DNA of 64,000 nt from assembly GCF_022811845.1 (NCBI RefSeq), contig NZ_CP064266.1, forward strand, positions 4,030,001 to 4,094,000, read 5' to 3'. The position numbers were made by a program, and so were the translations under genes. The DNA comes from Bacillus pseudomycoides (GTDB lineage: Bacteria; Bacillota; Bacilli; Bacillales; Bacillaceae_G). Shown piece after piece: positions 35,832-44,159 of this stretch; position 1 is the stretch's first letter, and each line of letters starts with the position of its first letter. The notes under the pieces were generated by a model, which was not told the DNA's origin, searched no databases, and saw only the letters and a program-made list of their open reading frames with translations.

Positions 35832-36446
35832 TTATTCCTCATACAATACTTGAAAATCAGTGACAAGTGAAACTATATTTCCCTTCTCATCAATTCCCCA
35901 ATAGGAAGGATAAAAACCATCACCATAACCCGAACGGAACATAATAATATTACTTCCTGTTTCCTCACATACTACACAATTTCCCCAATCATCATCATGT
36001 TCTGTTAATACGTCATCTATTAGATCATCATACAAACTAATAAATTCGTCTCCTAGTTCTTGTTGTAGTCTATCTTCTATTTCTTCTAATTTATCAATTG
36101 CTTCAACATCTGCAAAACAACCTAGTCCCGTATCAACTGGATACCCCAAAATATATCCTTCCTCTAGTTCACTTACATTCTGTCCTGGCTTTGTTGCCAT
36201 CTTCCATTCTGCCACTTTTGCTTCCGATACTTTCAATTCAGCACCAGCAATTACACCATCTTCCTCGTTCCACCAAGCAACAATTGGATATGTACCTGGT
36301 TGAATTGTATGCTCAAAGTAATTTTTATTAAAAATAAGAGGATCACAAGCAACCATTTTACCTGAAGTAACTTTCAAATGCTCCAGCATTTCAGGACGTA
36401 GAACCTCACTATCCGATTTAGATAATTCATGTAATAACTTTGACAT
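35832..36446 (-). CDS. DUF4241 protein
   Basis: 204 aa from ATG 36446 (AGGAAGAG); a longer frame reaching 36515 has no ribosome site. DUF4241 features: KMVACDPLIF near residue 33, GTYPIVAWW near 55 and SGYGDGFYPSYWGIDEKGNIVSLVTDF near the C-terminus (family block). Cytoplasmic, acidic. Members occur in contact-dependent and immunity-like contexts but this one stands next to YdcF. Function unknown. Confidence 0.78.
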   Translation of the reverse strand: MSKLLHELSKSDSEVLRPEMLEHLKVTSGKMVACDPLIFNKNYFEHTIQPGTYPIVAWWNEEDGVIAGAELKVSEAKVAEWKMATKPGQNVSELEEGYILGYPVDTGLGCFADVEAIDKLEEIEDRLQQELGDEFISLYDDLIDDVLTEHDDDWGNCVVCEETGSNIIMFRSGYGDGFYPSYWGIDEKGNIVSLVTDFQVLYEE

Positions 36447-36502
36447 CACGTTTCTCTTCCTTTCATTTTCTTGTTTATAGTAAAATAGACAAAATTCACG
36501 TG

Positions 36503-37057
36503 TTATTTCACCCAATTCGAAATATGCGGACCAAAGTACTTACCGATTTTCTCAACTTCATTCATTATACGGCTTATCCCAATTTCAGATAAAAACCAGT
36601 TTTCCTTCGTTATTCCATACCTATCCACTACCGGCGAAACAAAGAACTCCGTTTCTTTCGGAAATACAGTTTGATAACATAATAATGCTCGGCGAGAGTG
36701 CCCTGATTTACAGACAATAATAACTTTTTTAGGTTCTATATCTGAATTTTGTAAAACTTCCAACGATAAACGTGCATTTTCTAAAGTATGTTGTGCTGTA
36801 TCTTCTTTTAAAATTGCTTCTTCAGGCAATCCATTTGCAATGCCAATATTTCTTAAAAAATCCCATTCAGTCGTTCCTACGTGTGGTTTATATCCGCCAG
36901 ATGGAAGTATATATGGTGCTAAACCCTGTTTATACAACGAAGCTGCTTTTTCCATGAGTTGAGGATGATTAGCACCAGGAATTAAAATTACATCTGCTGG
37001 AGAAATTTCAGTTTCAACAAAAATAAAATTGGTAATACAATCGAATGGATAAGACAT
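36503..37057 (-). CDS. YdcF/DUF218 family protein
   Basis: 184 aa with the DUF218 sequence: VILIPGANHPQLMEKAASLY near residue 23-42, LPSGGYKPHVGTTEW near 53, ILKEDTAQHTLENARLS near 82 and VCKSGHSRRALLCYQ near 116. The fold binds nucleotide-like ligands; envelope roles are described for membrane-anchored relatives, but this one has no membrane segment. Starts 3 bp after the MmcQ/YjbR gene, so co-transcribed. Confidence 0.85.
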   Translation of the reverse strand: MSYPFDCITNFIFVETEISPADVILIPGANHPQLMEKAASLYKQGLAPYILPSGGYKPHVGTTEWDFLRNIGIANGLPEEAILKEDTAQHTLENARLSLEVLQNSDIEPKKVIIVCKSGHSRRALLCYQTVFPKETEFFVSPVVDRYGITKENWFLSEIGISRIMNEVEKIGKYFGPHISNWVK

Positions 37058-37060
37058 CGT

Positions 37061-37420
37061 TTATTCCTCTCCTAAAATCTCTTTCTGCAGCTTTTTCGAA
37101 AAAGATTGCAGAACTAAATCATACGACCAATCTATCATTTTATTAATTTCCTCTTGCTCTAACCCCTTATTTATGTAAACTGTATTCCAATGCTTTTTAT
37201 TCATATGATAACCAGAGATAATTGAATCAGGATATTCTTCTCGAATCCGCAATGCAACATTTGGATCACATTTCAATGTAATAGCTGCTTTATCCCCTTT
37301 TTCATGATTTACAATCGCAAATATTTTATTATGAATTCTCATACATGTTGCATTCCACCCGTCTGGAGAATCTTCAGTTGCTTTTCTTTTTGAAAGACAG
37401 TATGTACGTGTTGACTCCAT
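37061..37420 (-). CDS. MmcQ/YjbR family protein
   Basis: 119 aa, the standard length. Has the CyaY-like DNA-binding-fold pattern: MRIHNKIFAIVNHEKGDKAAITLKCDP near residue 27-53 (family block), GYHMNKKHWNTVYINKG near 69 and IDWSYDLVLQSFSKK near the end. Function unknown; some members are linked to DNA binding. Confidence 0.85.
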   Translation of the reverse strand: MESTRTYCLSKRKATEDSPDGWNATCMRIHNKIFAIVNHEKGDKAAITLKCDPNVALRIREEYPDSIISGYHMNKKHWNTVYINKGLEQEEINKMIDWSYDLVLQSFSKKLQKEILGEE

Positions 37421-37501
37421 TTCTTTTTCACCTCTTATCTTCTAATGCATAGTTATATTTATCTTCTAACAAACAATTTACATAATATAATTATATTAGA
37501 C

Positions 37502-37924
37502 TTATAAACGTTTCTCTAAAAAATGTTGACTATACCCTTTAGGGTGATCTTCAACTACCCCAAACTCCCTGTAACCATGTTTCTTATAAAATTCAGGTGC
37601 TTGAAAACTAAATGAATCAAGTAATATAAGTCTACAGTTTTTCTCTTTGGCAATTTCTTCGATTTTATTTAATAGTTGATTACCATATCCTTCATGACGT
37701 ACTGACTCATCCACCCATAAAAAATCAATATGAAGGTGATAGAAATATATTGTGCCTGTTATGCCCCCAAATATTTTGCCAACATCGTCTTTTAATAGAA
37801 AACTTACATGTTCTAATGGGCTTTTTACCTCATCTGGTAGTATAGACATATTGTATTGGATTACTTTATTTTTAATGTACTCGCTGTCTTTTGAATCATT
37901 TTGTTGTATAATTTTCAAGTCCAT
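37502..37924 (-). CDS. GNAT N-acetyltransferase
   Basis: 140 aa. LHIDFLWVDESVRHEGYGNQLLNKIEE (residues 65-91, family block) is the CoA-binding region and LILLDSFSFQAPEFYKKHGY the C-terminal one. Complete single domain similar to the YjdJ/histone-acetyltransferase HPA2 type. Substrate unknown. Confidence 0.87.
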   Translation of the reverse strand: MDLKIIQQNDSKDSEYIKNKVIQYNMSILPDEVKSPLEHVSFLLKDDVGKIFGGITGTIYFYHLHIDFLWVDESVRHEGYGNQLLNKIEEIAKEKNCRLILLDSFSFQAPEFYKKHGYREFGVVEDHPKGYSQHFLEKRL

Positions 37925-38154
37925 TCTCCTTTCTCATCACTATATACTCTTTATACAAACATTGTAGTGTTTCTTTCATTATTTTGGCTTTCTGCCGAAT
38001 AAGCAACTATACCTACTTGACCTGATTTTATCTCCTTTATTTTCTTGATTACTTCCTCCATTTGTACGCCTCTTTTCGATTTCGTTTTTATCCCTTTCAG
38101 TATTTCGATAATACAAATCAAACATCCTTTTATGAAGTTAACAAATGCATTCTA

Positions 38155-38493
38155 CTATTTTTGTTCCAACTCTACTGGTAAAACATAGCCGCCATTTTCT
38201 TTCTGAAGTTCTACTACTTTCACAACAGCATTAGCATTTACGGTTCCGTATATATGTGGATAGTTTTGACCATTAGAAGCCAATTCATATTTTATCTCCG
38301 CCTCAACTAACGACGGATTAATTACAAGTAATACTAACTCCATTTCAGTACTAAAATGCTTTTCTGCCACTTGAAGAGATTGTTCTAAAAAAGAACAATG
38401 AATAAACCCTTCTTGCATCAGTGAAGCTTCCATTATGTTTCCTTTTGCTTTTGCTACTTCCCATGCACTTTTTCCCATTACCTTTGTAATCAT
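38155..38493 (-). CDS. DUF952 family protein
   Basis: 112 aa with the DUF952 pattern: W-A-KGNIMEASLMQEGFIHCS near residue 18-34, VLLVINPSLVEAEIKYE near 54 and FPHIYG-like YPHIYGTVN near 78. Small cytoplasmic protein; relatives resemble ADP-ribosyl-cyclase/glutathione-like folds but no activity is established. Confidence 0.83.
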   Translation of the reverse strand: MITKVMGKSAWEVAKAKGNIMEASLMQEGFIHCSFLEQSLQVAEKHFSTEMELVLLVINPSLVEAEIKYELASNGQNYPHIYGTVNANAVVKVVELQKENGGYVLPVELEQK

Positions 38494-39042
38494 AGTCCAT
38501 CTCCTTCTTCCCTACTTTATAGAAACAATAAGAGGATTTTCCCGCTCGTTACGGGATAACGCCACCATGCCCATCAACCTCAGATTTTAAAATGCCCACA
38601 AAACGAAATTATTTTGCTTTTTGGATTCCGAATCTCTTAATTAGATAGCACCAGGTATCCCACGAAAAAAGCCGTTCTCCTAAACTATGGAAATCGGCTT
38701 TTGTAATCTAATTCATTCATATTGTATATCCACCTTCCAAAAGAGTGTAAAAACTAAGGTTCTGAGACTTGTTAATAAAACAATCCCGTACCCTCGTTTG
38801 ATGATAACGGTAACTACCGCGACGTATAGTTTTCATTTCCGAAAAAAGACAGACTTCTCCCTTGATGGCTGGTACGCGTTTTTTCCAGCCCGAAAACTAG
38901 TTACTTCGAACCATACGGAAGGTCATCTTCTTCACCTCATCTGAAAGGTTATATTAATTATACCCCATAACACTCTTTTGTGGACATTGTAAAATGCGAA
39001 TTTTTAAATAATGGATATAAATTCTTTAAAAAACATTTTTTA
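38494..39042. other. Gene-free region with an IS231-type end
   Basis: About 550 bp without a supported gene. It holds the IS end described at 38566 and a terminator-like hairpin at about 38666-38701 (AAAAGCCG ... CGGCTTTT). The rest looks like decayed sequence. Confidence 0.4.
38566..38610 (+). mobile_element. Solo IS231-type left end
   Basis: CATGCCCATCAACCTCAGAT closely matches the IS231 terminal repeat (CATGCCCATCAACTTAAG), and the following AAAATGCCC-ACAAAACGAAA resembles the sub-terminal sequence of the copy at 45575. No partner end or transposase is nearby, so it is a remnant. Confidence 0.5.
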
Positions 39043-39378
39043 TTATTCAGTGGAATTTTTCGTGAATAAGGCTGTCCAAAGTCCAGAGACACCAAATCCT
39101 TTATTCGATTGTTTTATCTCTTTGATTCTACGTATTTCTACTTCAGAAAAGCCTTTAAAGATGGCTCTAAGTTTTTTATCTGTAAAACCTAATCCATCTT
39201 TAAGACTTTGCAGTTTGTATACTTCCCAATCTGTTATGTCTGCTCCACCTAATTCTCCACCTTGAACAAAACAAGTGATTGCAAAATAACCACCTGGTTT
39301 TAAAGCCTTTTTCACCAAATTTATATAACTCATTCTTCTGTGTGGAGCAATATGATGAAAGCATCCTGAATCACGACA
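39043..39378 (-). pseudogene. 3' fragment of a SAM-dependent methyltransferase
   Basis: From the junction DSGCFHHIAPHRRMSY onward this is the C-terminal half of a class I methyltransferase: LVKKALKPGGYFAITCF is motif V/VI, and GFTDKKLRAIFKGFSEVEIRRIKE the C-terminal sheet. The N-terminal SAM-binding half is missing and is replaced by a nitroreductase segment in another frame. Confidence 0.78.
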
Positions 39379-39545
39379 AACTTCCACGGCTCCAAACCAA
39401 CTGAACTTGGAGACAATCTTCCTGTCTCCAAAATAAAGTGAAAATCTTCATCCGAAATCTTTTTGTTGGTATCAAATGCCTTGCAAGCATGTCTGAACTG
39501 GTAAGCTTTTAAAATTTCCTGTTTTTTTCCCTCAGTTCCTATCAT
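39366..39545 (-). pseudogene. 5' fragment of a nitroreductase
   Basis: From ATG 39545: AYQFRHACKAFDTNKKISDE, then SPSSVGLEPWKFVVIQD, the N-terminus of an NfsB/MhqN-type nitroreductase. After about 60 residues it enters the methyltransferase in the wrong frame and stops at 39330. The remaining 140-odd residues of the family are absent. Product of a deletion joining two genes. Confidence 0.78.
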
Positions 39546-40092
39546 ATGGAATCACCCTTCCTTTTTAGTAATACTTTAATAAACCATATTTCTCCAAAGG
39601 TATTTTATTACCCTGCTAGTCAGTTCAATAAGCTTTATTTCATTATGTGGCCCGATTGTTGAATAGAATGACCCACATTTTTTTAACAACTTTATTATTT
39701 TTTAAACGACTTTATTGTAAACTAAACAACTTTTTGTCACTTAACAGTTGTAACCAATGCTTTGGATGCAAAATCAATAAAACTATATATTTTTTCATAC
39801 GATGATATATGGAATACATGGAAAGATACCAATAGAAACACCCTTAATGTTGAAGAAAAAGTTTCTGCCAAAATGTATATGTACAATAAAAAATAGGTGT
39901 TATGTAATAATACTCTTTCAGTAAACAGCTGACGTTTATTAACAAAATGAAAGTAACAAGTTACGGCGGATTTTCAAATAAAATTAAGTATTTCTTTAAA
40001 GAGCGCAAAAAAGTCATACACATTCGTATGACTTTTTCCTTACAATTATTTGATTTCCAAAACCATTTCAATCAAAGTATTACAAGGTACTT
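39546..40092. other. Gene-poor region downstream of the rap-phr operon
   Basis: About 550 bp. It contains the GCCCGATTGTTGAA motif at 39650-39663 (also found flanking the DinB gene at 61 kb), a coding-like fragment on the plus strand at 39798-39895 (DDIWNTWKDTNRNTLNVEEK) without a start, and the rap-phr terminator at 40007-40037. Confidence 0.35.
40007..40037 (-). terminator. Terminator of the rap-phr operon
   Basis: AAAAAGTCATAC and GTATGACTTTTT form a stem with a 6-nt loop and T-runs on both strands, about 55 bp after the phr stop. Confidence 0.85.
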
Positions 40093-40221
40093 TTAGTGAT
40101 GATCTCCATCTGCAAATTTTATAAACTCCGGAGTTTGTTGTTTTTCTACCGGTAATTGCATACCCAATGTTAACGTTAATACTGTTATCATTCCCATTAA
40201 AATAGTAATTGTTTTTTTCAT
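40093..40221 (-). CDS. phr: Phr signalling peptide precursor
   Basis: 42 aa, starting inside the rap stop (ATGA) with a perfect AAGGAGG. Lys-Lys start and a hydrophobic signal segment (ITILMGMITVLTLTLG) are followed by a short polar tail, VEKQQTPEFIKFADGDHH. This is the standard Phr layout: exported, trimmed to a short peptide, re-imported by the oligopeptide permease, and bound by the Rap protein to block it. Which 5-7 residues form the mature signal cannot be decided here; the C-terminal region FIKFADGDHH is the likely source. Confidence 0.85.
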   Translation of the reverse strand: MKKTITILMGMITVLTLTLGMQLPVEKQQTPEFIKFADGDHH

Positions 40222-41330
40222 TTCAATGCCTCCTTATCAACTGCTTTTTTTCTCGCTTGTGTACTTAAATAAAAATACTTACTAGCATTAAAGTGGTTAT
40301 CTTCTTGATAAAATTTAATCGCTAATTCTTCCATAGAGTCTTGCATGTAAGTATATAACTCTTCTCTTTCAAAATACTTAACTCCTGCTAATACTACTTC
40401 TTCAAGTTTTTCAGCAGGAACATCCCCATTCAGCGCTTCTAAAATCATAAAACGATGTTGATATTCCTCATGTTTCAATTTATTACAAATTTGCAATCCT
40501 TTTTCAATTAAATCTCTTGCTATTTCATGTTCCTTAAGTTTAAAATGCTCTTTCGCTTTAATAAGGATAGCTTTATAATGTTTAGGCTTCTTCTCAACCA
40601 CCTCAGAAAGATAACGAATTGCTAATGTGGAAAGATTTTGACTTGCATATAACAAACCAAAGTTGTGTCGAACCATTAAAATATAATATTCTTCATCGAT
40701 CTTTTGAAATTGATTCATCGCAGTTGCAAAATGTTCTTCTGCTAGTTCCCACTCCTTTAAATGCGTACAATCTAAACCTAATAAGTTTTCACAAAAAGCA
40801 ATGTTTATTTCGCATCCATTAAATTTACGATAAATCTCTTTTGCTTTACTAACACACTTAATCGCTAAAAGACCCTGATATCTATCATAATAAAATGAAC
40901 CTAATTTGTAATAAAATTCAGCCACTTCCAATTCGTCAGGAATTTTCTTTAAAAATTCTTCTGCCTTATCAAAATGTTCGCTTGCTTCATTATATCTGCC
41001 TGTTACACTCTTATGAATTGCTTTAAAAAAATGATAATAATAAGATAGAAACTCATCTTTTGGTATTTTGAAAGACTCAATCTTATCAAAGCTTTCTTGA
41101 GATAAACTTACATTATCAATCAAATAACTATATCGAAAATCGAGAAGAGAATAATATAGTAGTAAATTCTTATCCTCTAATGATTCCCGTTCCTCCTCTT
41201 TTAATTCTTGGATTATGCTATCAATCTGTTCTTTCATACGATGTGCTTTAGTAATGTTTCTTGAACGAATTTCAACATACCAATCATTCAATAACTTTGT
41301 AACTTTTTCGCTCCCCATAGTTACTGACAT
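40218..41330 (-). CDS. rap: Rap-family tetratricopeptide response-regulator phosphatase/regulator
   Basis: 370 aa, the usual Rap length. N-terminal three-helix bundle (VTKLLNDWYVEIRSRNITKAHR) and then about six TPR-like repeats (for example FYYKLGSFYYDRYQGLLAIK near residue 145 and HNFGLLYASQNLSTLAIRYL near 225). Rap proteins dephosphorylate Spo0F or bind response regulators such as ComA. Translationally coupled to the phr peptide gene downstream, which encodes its inhibitor. Confidence 0.92.
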   Translation of the reverse strand: MSVTMGSEKVTKLLNDWYVEIRSRNITKAHRMKEQIDSIIQELKEEERESLEDKNLLLYYSLLDFRYSYLIDNVSLSQESFDKIESFKIPKDEFLSYYYHFFKAIHKSVTGRYNEASEHFDKAEEFLKKIPDELEVAEFYYKLGSFYYDRYQGLLAIKCVSKAKEIYRKFNGCEINIAFCENLLGLDCTHLKEWELAEEHFATAMNQFQKIDEEYYILMVRHNFGLLYASQNLSTLAIRYLSEVVEKKPKHYKAILIKAKEHFKLKEHEIARDLIEKGLQICNKLKHEEYQHRFMILEALNGDVPAEKLEEVVLAGVKYFEREELYTYMQDSMEELAIKFYQEDNHFNASKYFYLSTQARKKAVDKEALK

Positions 41331-41499
41331 ATAAAGCCCTCTTCATCCATTTTATGTATATTTATTTAATTTTATCAGATATTCCTGTCTTTTTTGGGAT
41401 GTACCTTTGACTGTATCATTCCTAAAATAATTACAGAATATTCATTTTTTTATAAAGCGATAAATATACAAAAATAAAGCAACAAAAAGCCGACTATAC

Positions 41500-41547
41500 G
41501 ATGTGCGCCCCAATTGTTAGACACAATTAACAATTGGGGTGCACATC
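41500..41547. repeat. 20-bp inverted repeat after the PPC gene
   Basis: Arms GATGTGCGCCCCAATTGTTA and TAACAATTGGGGTGCACATC match at 19 of 20 positions around an 8-nt loop. No U-tract follows directly on the minus strand, so a simple terminator is uncertain; it may be an IS-end or structured-RNA relic. Confidence 0.6.
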
Positions 41548-41578
41548 ACGTTTTAGGTAGCCTTTTAACTTACTAATT

Positions 41579-42043
41579 TTAATTTTTTTCTGCTACTAAA
41601 ATATAATCAAAGTTTTTATCCTCATTATTTCTTACTGATGAACTTACTTCAATATAATAATCTTCCCATTCTTCTGCTTCAAAGACAATTCTCTCACTAT
41701 CATTAGAAAGATTCAGAGATTTTTTTATTATTTTCCCTTTCGAATTTCGTACAAATAAATCAAAATCATTACCATCATGCATTCCCTGTAGAGTAACTTT
41801 AACTTTCATTGTACCACTTGGAGAAAATTTAAAGATATCTATGCCGTCTTTATCATCTAAGTTTAAATTACCATATACCACACAATCATAACCCAAATCT
41901 AGTCTATTGGCTGTTTCAAGAGTATTATTTGGTTCTGTATCTCTAAATTCTTTCTGTTTTCTAGCAGCGTCTACAACACTTGTATTACTAAATACAAGTG
42001 TTGCGACTCCTAATAATATAATCCCTAATTGTTTAAAATTCAT
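41579..42043 (-). CDS. Secreted protein with a bacterial pre-peptidase C-terminal (PPC) domain
   Basis: 154 aa. Signal peptide (LGIILLGVATLVFSNTSVVDA, cut near residue 27), then a single PPC domain of about 110 residues: EPNNTLETANRLDLG at the start, DIFKFSPSGTMKVKVTLQG, NDFDLFVRNSKG and the final YYIEVSS. PPC domains normally sit behind secreted metallo- or serine-proteases and collagenases; here the domain stands alone. Start ATG with AAAGGGG. Confidence 0.85.
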   Translation of the reverse strand: MNFKQLGIILLGVATLVFSNTSVVDAARKQKEFRDTEPNNTLETANRLDLGYDCVVYGNLNLDDKDGIDIFKFSPSGTMKVKVTLQGMHDGNDFDLFVRNSKGKIIKKSLNLSNDSERIVFEAEEWEDYYIEVSSSVRNNEDKNFDYILVAEKN

Positions 42044-42217
42044 TTTACTTATCCCCTTTTTTATTTTTTGTGTTTATTACGTTTGTTTCCGGTATTTTAC
42101 TATATTGTAAATTATTTTCCTGTTAAGAAAATCTATTTATCTTTCTTCTCTCATTTTTAATAGATAAACATAGCAAAATAGTACTGTTGATCATTCGATA
42201 CTTTTTCGTGTATTTAA

Positions 42218-42346
42218 ATGAAGAAAATAGTATTCAGTTTACTTGGTGTTTTGACAATTTTAACTTTAAGCTTTGGAGCATCTCCCTCATTAGATATTCA
42301 ACAAGCAGTTGAAATCATTATATACACACATGGACATACTGGTTGA
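42218..42346 (+). CDS. Orphan Phr-like peptide precursor
   Basis: 42 codons. MKKIVFSLLGVLTILTLSFG is a typical Phr export signal, then SPSLDIQQAVEIIIYTHGHTG. Length, layout and the C-terminal YTHGHTG are like Phr precursors of the B. cereus group (compare the heptapeptide YAHGKDI that I recall for one of them). No rap gene is next to it on this strand and the ribosome site is weak, so it may be an orphan signal or the leftover of a deleted rap-phr pair. Confidence 0.6.
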   Translation: MKKIVFSLLGVLTILTLSFGASPSLDIQQAVEIIIYTHGHTG

Positions 42347-42377
42347 TTAGTTGCTTATTACTTTGCAAATATCATGC

Positions 42378-42411
42378 AAAAAGAGAGTGATAATTATCTC
42401 ACTCTCTTTTT
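42378..42411. terminator. Strong bidirectional terminator
   Basis: AAAAAGAGAGTGA and TCACTCTCTTTTT, 13 bp each around 8 nt, lie between the Phr-like ORF and the 3' end of the GH5 gene and serve both directions. Confidence 0.9.
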
Positions 42412-42523
42412 CTTAATGGAATCTCAGTATTTTTTTATTAACGTGTACGTATTTTGGATTTTGAGTAATATACATGTATCATTCTATAATCCGGTACCAC
42501 CCTTTTTTACTCTGATAACATTT

Positions 42524-43759
42524 TTATTTCTTATGAGATTGCAAATCATTTTTCAGTACATCCCAAAGTGGATTCTCTTGACGTATTGGCTTACCTTCTT
42601 CATCCCATTTTATTTTTCCTGTTCCGAGTTCATAATTCATTCCTGTCCAAGTATCTTCACGGAATGCGTAGAACGATTGATGCCATTCTTTTTGATTGAA
42701 TATAGAAATAAGGTCTTTCATATATTGAGTGGCTCCTGGAACAGTACGATTAATTCCAAATTCCTCAGCAATAATTCGATTAGATGGTACATGATTTTTC
42801 TTAGACCACTGTTGAATAGGATTTAAAAATTTTTCTAACCCCTTTTTATTCCACATAACAGGCTTCTCTAAATCCCCTACTTTTACAATTCCAGGATATT
42901 GATACTCTTTATTTTGATTTTCTCGTTGACTTGTTAATTCATACGGCTCATACATATGAAATGCATAAAGCGTTTTATTATCCTTGACGGGTTTCAGATA
43001 TTTGAAAGCCCAAGGAGTGGCATATAGACCTGAATCTAATATAATTGGTGTTTCTTTATCTACTTCACGAATAGAGGTAACGACTTTTTGATAGAATTTA
43101 TTTAAATCTGCTGTAGTGCCTTCCACTTTTGCATACCATTTCTTATAATCTTCTGTCCAAAAATCATTATATCTATTACTTTTAACCGTTTCTGGGTGTG
43201 GCTCATTGATAATATTGTAACCAACTACAGCTGGATGATCTTTTAATTCTATAGCAAGATCCTTCCAAAATTGGCTTGCTTGTTCTTGATACTTCTCTTC
43301 TTCCCAGATTCGATCATCATTTTGATTATTATTAAATTGACGCCAGCGATCACCAGGTAAGGAAAGCATAGTAAGCACTACTTTCATTCCTTGTGATTGT
43401 GCAGCATCTAAATCTGCTTTTAATTTTGCTACATCTTCTTTCACTAGTCCTTGATAGTTATCTGCATTCCCTATGAGAAAATCTTTTCTAGCGGTATCTG
43501 GTTTATCTTCAAATAAGAAATCTTTATCTTTTGCCCATTTATCTGGTGCTAAACGAACATATTCAATATTAGCTTCCTTTGCACTTTTGTAGTTTTCAGG
43601 TAAGGACGTACTATTCATGAAATTCGTACCTCTTCTTTTTGAATTCCAAAAGTCCATTTTAGAATCTACACTTTTGTAAGTTTCCGCTTTCACATGTATT
43701 TCTTGCACTCCAAAGCTCATCATGCCTATTAATGCAACTATGGGTAAGACTTTTTTCAT
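42524..43759 (-). CDS. Secreted glycoside hydrolase family 5 (endoglucanase-type)
   Basis: 411 aa. Signal peptide MKKVLPIVALIGMMSFGVQE followed by a GH5 barrel. RGTNFMNS near residue 43 starts it; the acid/base is Glu 186 in YNIINEPHPE, and the nucleophile is Glu 333 in IIAEEFGI. FHMYEPYELTSQ near 267 carries a substrate-site His-x-Tyr. No carbohydrate-binding module. Cuts beta-glucan-type polysaccharides outside the cell; precise substrate unknown. ATG with GAAGGAAAAG. Confidence 0.88.
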   Translation of the reverse strand: MKKVLPIVALIGMMSFGVQEIHVKAETYKSVDSKMDFWNSKRRGTNFMNSTSLPENYKSAKEANIEYVRLAPDKWAKDKDFLFEDKPDTARKDFLIGNADNYQGLVKEDVAKLKADLDAAQSQGMKVVLTMLSLPGDRWRQFNNNQNDDRIWEEEKYQEQASQFWKDLAIELKDHPAVVGYNIINEPHPETVKSNRYNDFWTEDYKKWYAKVEGTTADLNKFYQKVVTSIREVDKETPIILDSGLYATPWAFKYLKPVKDNKTLYAFHMYEPYELTSQRENQNKEYQYPGIVKVGDLEKPVMWNKKGLEKFLNPIQQWSKKNHVPSNRIIAEEFGINRTVPGATQYMKDLISIFNQKEWHQSFYAFREDTWTGMNYELGTGKIKWDEEGKPIRQENPLWDVLKNDLQSHKK

Positions 43760-44159
43760 AACTTTTCCTTCTTTCTAATGTTTTTCGTTACACGAATAAC
43801 ATACTTTGTCTTTGTTACAGGAATATGGCAATTTCCCAAAAATACTTTTTGATTTATTCAATGTGCTTAAATTACCAAGTTATATTAATTAGCCTCTGTT
43901 TCTATCTTTAATAAAAAACACATTTAAGGTTACTTAAAAATCACTAAGACATCTCAGTAGTATCGATACCACAATTCACTAATGAATATTATTGTTTAAA
44001 CTTTATTAATCAATCTCACTAGTACTATTAGCCCTTAAAAAACGTATGAAATAAAAAAACATTCACCTCTCTAATCAATGTGAGCTATTTCCAAACGTTG
44101 AAAATTTGTTATACACTAAGAAAATAGCAAGCAAACTATTCAATAGCAGGTGAAAAAAT
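43760..44159. other. Intergenic region between divergent GH5 and FAD genes
   Basis: 400 AT-rich bp holding the two divergent promoters. By eye I see no convincing PlcR box, cre site or hairpin. Confidence 0.35.

Noticed and set aside
42100..44159. PlcR box before the secreted GH5 or PPC genes
   Set aside because: No sequence fitting TATGnAnnnnTnCATA was found by reading the upstream regions.
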